A DNA stretch of 64,000 bases from assembly GCF_965638725.1 (NCBI RefSeq), contig NC_134949.1, positions 48,760,151 through 48,824,150 of the forward strand. Direction: 5' to 3'. This DNA comes from Aptenodytes patagonicus (taxonomy: Eukaryota; Chordata; Aves; Sphenisciformes; Spheniscidae). Made by a program: the position numbers and the translations under genes. How positions within the stretch are numbered: position 1 is the stretch's first letter; each line of letters starts with the position of its first letter. The notes beneath the pieces are model-generated. The model was not told the origin of the DNA. It searched no databases and saw nothing but the letters and a program-made list of their open reading frames with translations. This document shows, one piece after another, positions 58,864 through 64,000 of the stretch.

Positions 58864-61630
58864 CAGCACGGCACGGCACAGCACCGCCTGCGCCTGCTCA
58901 GGCTGACTGTGTTGTGGATCACTCGCTCCTCCATGCACAGGGCGCTGCCGGTTATGGAGTCGGGGGTAGGAATCGGAGAGAGGGGGAGGTTTTGCTGATT
59001 TGAGGTGCAGAGTGTTCTGCACATAACTTGAAAGTTGAAAGATGAGTTCAAATAAGGCATACTTTTATGCTTGTCAATTCAATGTAGTCAAAGCTCAGTG
59101 GAATTTATTTTAGCTAATTACAGTCCTGTTACAAGCAAGGGAAATAACGTCTGTAAAATGTAACACATCTTTATCTTTATGAGGTACATTTACTGTACAG
59201 TTATGAATATACAAACACTATTTTTAAACACAAGTTTCCATTCTTGTCAGTTTCTAAACGTTACAGTCTTTACGCCTTGTTTTGTGTACATCTTCTTTTC
59301 AGAATTTGCCATTTTATCAGCTTTGGTTTTTCCAGTTGATAACTTCCGTATTTCAATTTAGATTTTTCTTGTGAAGTGACGCACTCGCTTCATCTCTTTC
59401 TCCTGTCTACGTATCGTTCTCCTGTTCTGTTCGCTTCCACGTCTTCTTGGCTCTGCTGTCCAAATAGATATGCAGAACGTTTTGTGCATAATGTATTAGA
59501 GGAAAACTACGTGCTCTTTCAGAAACATTTTAAGAATTAAGCTTTCGGCGCGAGACACGAGATAGAGGCTCTAATCTCTGCTTTCAAGACGGCTGTAAAA
59601 TGTATTCACGGTCCTTCGGGCATCTTGTGAAGGGTTTGTAGCCCGAGTCCTTTTATGAATTTGGACCTCGGCTGATCATCGTTCAGCTATTGCAGATGCT
59701 TCACGAGCAGCCAAGCAGAGGGACAAATAGATCGCGCTCATATAGTCTCTGCTCTGCTTTGCCCAGTGCTACAAGCCAAACCCCACTTCTTGTAGCTCCT
59801 CGCTTTAAAGGCGGGCACATCTTTTGCTTTCATGTCAGTAATATGGGGAAAAACTAGGAATCACGGGCTAGTTAGGCAGGCAAAATTACATGTCTGCAAA
59901 CAAACAAAACTACTAACTGCTCTGTCAGAGTACTCGGCACTGCTTAGAATCTCGCGGGTTTTGGTTGGGGGAGTTTTAAGAGCAATTTTGCATTCCCTCG
60001 GTGGGGAGCGACATGCCACTTTTACTAAAAAGACTGAACTGTAAAAATTTCTCTCAAACAGTTACCTGAATGGTTGTTTTGAACCTGGCGAACGTTTTTG
60101 CATGTGGGGTTTTTTTCCTCTAAGTTGGTGCATTGTAAGATCCCGAGGTATATTTGTCTGTAGAAAAAACATACGCATTGTTTCTTAATTTCAGCTACCA
60201 TTTCAGGAAAGACTCTCTCAGTCTGATGTGTGAATTCAATATTACGTTGGCTGAGGTGTCAATTAATGCATCGGGTGAGTCATACCTCCTCTCTGAAATA
60301 CAAGCTAGTGTTAAATACAGACTTTCTCTCTAGTACTTTAAAGATCATTTGCCATCTTGCAGCGTTTTCAGCAGGCCCACAGGATCTTCCAAACGCGGCG
60401 GTTCTGCCACGGACGTCCTTGACTGGAAGAACGTGAATGTTGCTGTGTTGAAAATCTTCCCAAAGGCATCAGTTGCTGTTAGATTAAGTGAACCCGTAAG
60501 CCAGCCTCCTGTTTCATCTCTGGCTGTGCAAGCACTAGATGCAAGGCAATATTACGGTTGTGTGCTTGGCACTTGATTTTGCGCCAGAGTAAGCTGCCTA
60601 CTGACGAACCGTTTTCTGTAAAATTTGGTTAAAACTTCATCTCATTAATACTCTTGTTTCCTGTTAATTCCAGCTTAATGCCACTGATTCAAATTATTAA
60701 TTGCCCAATAATCCTACAACTTTCCGTTGATACACAACATGTAAGTATTACCATAGTTTTCCGTTTGGGTCCAAAATCTCCTCTTTGTGTCAAGCTGATT
60801 CCTTTGTTTGGAGCGTTTCCCACCGTACGGCTCAGGTACTGCTGAAAAGAAAGGTAGCGAAAATGGTAACGGTCGCTCTTGTGACAAAAATGCTGCTCAC
60901 CTTTTTTTTGAAATGTGCTCTCCTTTTCTTAACCTGGAAATTGGGTAAGAGGTATTCTTCACATTAAGAACGTTCTCTCTGTAATCTCTCTACCAATCTG
61001 TCCACATTTAATCAAAGCAGACATTCAAAGCAAAAAGAAAAGCCCCACAACTCTTCGTCCCCGAGACGAAGCAGTGATGTCGGGATTCATTTCACTTCAC
61101 TTTATTCCTCTTAAAGCGGGGGTTACTCTGTCTGAAGGAGGTTCCTTTTGTTGGAAATTAAGGCAGGGAGGCACCTCAAGGTGGAGATGCAGCCCAGCTT
61201 AAGAGAGGAGACTGCAGCTGGCAAGATGAAATCACTTCCTCAACTTAGGATTGTTTCAATTATTTGCCACTAAATGCCTTGATGAAGTGACAGATGAAAA
61301 ACCACAATGATCCAGAGTGACCGTGGAAAGGGAAAGTAGAAAGGCAAACAAAACCCAAATGAGGTACTAGATTGCGTGACGCTATAGCAGCAAGTTAAAA
61401 AAAAGCGAAAGGTGTAAAATTATGGTTGCATCTGCAACAGACTGCCGAAAAGAAAGATACAAGACTCAGAATGCCACCTGTAGGCTTCTTGTCAAATTGA
61501 TGGCATAGTACGTCCTATCAAGAGGACAGTAGAGTATTTCAATCGATACATTTAAATCGAAAACAGACGTTTGAATTAGACCCAAGGCCTTGTTTATTCA
61601 AGGTGAGAAATAATCCTAAATAATGGCAAT

Positions 61631-64000
61631 AATCAGAAAGCCATCACAATCAAAACTCCAGTGAAATCCTAGTTGTGGCAAAATGCCGCGCAAAGCAAGG
61701 TCATTCGTCCCCTGCTGGGAGGAGGAAAAAAGTTGGACAAGAAACGCTTCTTGAGAGGAGACTGAAACTCTACTGCAAAACTACTTCTAGTACTATTGCT
61801 ATCAATAGTTAGAGCAAAACGAGAAGCTAAAGGTGGACTATTCCGAGGTTTATGAAATACTTCAAAAGAAGAAATCACCTAAGAGGTGCTGTAAATAGTG
61901 GGGGTCAGTACGTTAGTGCACATCAGCGCATCATCGCGTTCATCCCTCTTTGTTGGCAGAGAAATGAATTCCTGCTGCGACGGTGGCTCAATTACTGCTC
62001 ATGAATATTCTGTCTGACTAACTGTAAAGCTTTACAAAGCTTTACGTTTCTGCCTGTGGATACTGCTGCAATCTACTTAGGACAGTTGTGCGGGATCAAA
62101 TTTACCCTTGCCCGTAGGTAGGCATGAATAGCGTCACATTCACCTGCGGGGACAAAATCGAAAGCAGCACAATACAGACAGGTAAATTGGAGGCGTTTTA
62201 AGAATGCTGCGTAAGCAGGAGCCCACCTGTAGATCCGTTGGACGTTGGTTCTTGGCTGACGGTGACAGTACGGTAGACTACGTATGCTGATCTTGGAGGT
62301 CCTGAAGAATTGGAATAAGTCTTTCTTCCAGTTTCCCTCACGTAAGGGATAGAAGCAGCAGTTCCATCATCCTTACCCCGACCCCTCTGTCGGTCACCTG
62401 GTTTCACTGTGGGGTCGGAAGTGTGAATTCCTAGAAGTGAAAAAACAAACAGGAATGTTGTGCTATTACTCAGAAGGTGACATATTGCGGGAGACTGGAG
62501 GCTGGAAGACAAGATGAAAAAAATGTTCTTTGTGGATAGTCCAATCCAAATACATTCAGTTATTTTATTTACCACCGGACGTCCAGCAAGGAGAAGCTGA
62601 TGCTGAAGTATATTACCTCCATTTTCAAAGGATCTGCGATCTGTTCTGGGAATACGCTCTGTTGGTGCTCTCCTTCCGGAAGTCTCTGCGCCCCTTTTTG
62701 TGTTAGTACGTTTTGTAGGAGTTGTAGTACCCTCACCTGGAAAGGCAACAGAAAGAATGTTTTAGCTGCTCGTGTGTAAGCCCAGGGAACGGCACTGCCG
62801 TTCTCTTCCTCCCACCTCTGTGAGCTAGTGATTAGCTTAGTGCAATTTCCTGTAACCTCTCGTTTGATATTCTTCTTTCTCTCTTGTTAGTTATTTGGAT
62901 CCTGTCGAGCGTAGCTGATGCGTAGCTCTCATGCTCTCTAATACCATCATGCACAGGTTAAAGAAGACTCTGGCTCCAAAGTAAAGAACCAGCTACACGT
63001 TACCGGCTCGTTCTTTAGCTTCTCACTGCTCAGGAACGGTATCTGTGAGCCCTACCTGATGGAATTTATGGTATTTTCAAGATGCGTGCCTTAGCCTCAG
63101 AGAACTAACTGAATTGAAGAAATGCTTTGGGGAAACATCTCTGTCCTTTTCTCTGAACGTGTCTGTATTTTCAGACTGTCTCAAGAGCAGCTGTGAACAC
63201 AACCCCCTCATCCACTACTGTCCTCTAAGCGCTGACTGCCTGCCCAGCTGGATCCTTTCTCTACACTGCATAGGTGGTATGCGCACCTCTGGAACGTCCA
63301 TGGTTGAGCCCACGGAGACCAGTGCACTCCGAAGGACACCTTCTGGCTGAACTATGAATTACTTCCTCTGTCTGTAGCATCTAGATACGTCCTGGACATG
63401 GGCGCTTGGTGAACATAACAAAATACTACCCATGAGGAGGCTAAAACTGTAATAGCATTGGTCGCATAGGTAAGCCCTCTTCAAACGACAAACAGAACTC
63501 CACAGGGAAGGTTGCAGTATACAGTAGCCACAGTGCTCTTCACCCGGCCCCTGCTACTCTGCGGGAAGACGTGGCTTTGCCTGTTGTTGCTTTTCCCCTG
63601 CGAATGTCAACAAGCACCTTTTGTTCCCATCAGTTCAGGCCAGAATGCAGCAGAAATTCTGTACTTCTGCTTCAGTTTATGGGGCAGCTTAAAGCCAAAA
63701 CAATCAGAAAGCCATCACAATCAAAACTCCAGTGAAATCCTAGTTGTGGCAAAATGCCGCGCAAAGCAAGGTCATTCGTCCCCTGCTGGGAGGAGGAAAA
63801 AAGTTGGACAAGAAACGCTTCTTGAGAGGAGACTGAAACTCTACTGCAAAACTACTTCTAGTACTATTGCTATCAATAGTTAGAGCAAAACGAGAAGCTA
63901 AAGGTGGACTATTCCAAGGTTTATGAAATACTTCAAAAGAAGAAATCACCTAAGAGGTGCTGTAAATAGTGGGGATCAGTACGTTAGTGCACATCAGCGC
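61631..64000 (+). repeat. Nested 2,071-bp repeats of unit 3 (cut)
   Basis: Copy a at 61631-63701 and the first 299 bp of copy b from 63702. The window ends inside copy b. Confidence 0.93.
62073..64000 (-). CDS. C12orf50: C12orf50-like gene, 3' part only (right edge)
   Basis: The 3' end of a further copy that continues past the window. It has Z 62073-62143, Y3 62227-62430 and X3 62617-62736 with the same splice sites and phases as in the complete copies. The rest of the first 2.07-kb repeat and the opening of the second (from 63702) are present. Partial only because of the window end. Confidence 0.75.

Larger units (their letters stand above)
55101..60730 (+). pseudogene. RLIG1: RLIG1 pseudogene, copy 3
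   Basis: Same structure again. Exon 1 is 55101-55190, exon 2 is 57245-57362, exon 3 runs from 57991, later exons are 60195-60274 and 60383 to about 60495, and the last decayed exon is about 60590-60730. The first intron carries the 32-bp deletion that distinguishes this unit. Confidence 0.82.
47831..64000 (+). repeat. 24-kb tandem array, unit 3 (cut by window end)
   Basis: Third unit, running off the window in the second 2.07-kb repeat. Relative to unit 1 it lacks 32 bp in the GC-rich first intron of the RLIG1-like locus (around 55228). Landmarks downstream of that deletion sit 47,800 bp from their unit-1 positions rather than 47,832. The array therefore continues beyond the window; the total copy number is unknown. 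Confidence 0.95.

Noticed and set aside
1-64000. CRISPR array, transposon-encoded system or other prokaryotic defence-like repeat
   Set aside because: The repeats are 24 kb, 2.07 kb or simple sequence; there are no short spaced repeats with unique spacers and no prokaryotic coding.
1-64000. tRNA, rRNA or snRNA genes
   Set aside because: No A/B-box tRNA structure or rRNA-like stretch noticed on reading; a covariance search could not be run.

Overview
This window is vertebrate, and very probably avian, nuclear DNA. It has spliced genes, a CpG island, and a CR1 LINE 3' end of the kind typical of birds. It also carries a long-terminal-repeat element with the TG...CA ends and repeated Pro/Val/Glu-rich tract that I associate with avian endogenous retroviruses. 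There is no prokaryotic gene content; most long open frames are chance frames in introns or in GC-rich DNA.

The dominant structure is a direct tandem array of a ~23.9-kb unit. Unit 1 is 1-23911, unit 2 is 23912-47830, and unit 3 is 47831-64000 (cut by the window end). The units are nearly identical. Differences are scattered substitutions, length changes in simple repeats (poly-G, CA, GGGGCC, GGAGC) and a 32-bp deletion in unit 3.

Each unit is a two-gene cassette. On the minus strand is a homologue of human C12orf50, a ZC3H11A-like CCCH zinc-finger protein. On the plus strand is a homologue of its human 12q21 neighbour RLIG1 (C12orf29, the 5'-3' RNA ligase). They are head to head, as I recall them in human, and share an upstream region holding an LTR and a CpG island. 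C12orf50 exons keep open frames, compatible phases and good splice sites. RLIG1 has intact exons 1 and 2, but the catalytic motif I is altered (Lys57 kept, the following Asp replaced by Ala), and its 3' exons carry in-frame stops. It reads as a pseudogene that was already decayed before the 24-kb amplification.

Nested inside every unit is a second tandem repeat of 2,071 bp (two full copies plus one partial). It re-duplicates two consecutive C12orf50 exons, here called X (120 nt) and Y (204 nt). Both begin and end in phase 1, so the predicted transcript reads X-Y-X-Y-X-Y in frame and gains two extra 108-residue blocks. Only the last repeat copy is followed by a candidate polyadenylation signal. 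Because units are in tandem, each RLIG1 pseudogene runs convergently into the 3' end of a C12orf50 copy.

The array resembles ampliconic gene families of bird W chromosomes or germline-restricted chromosomes, but chromosomal placement cannot be decided from the sequence. Human protein comparisons are from memory; no alignment or database search was run.
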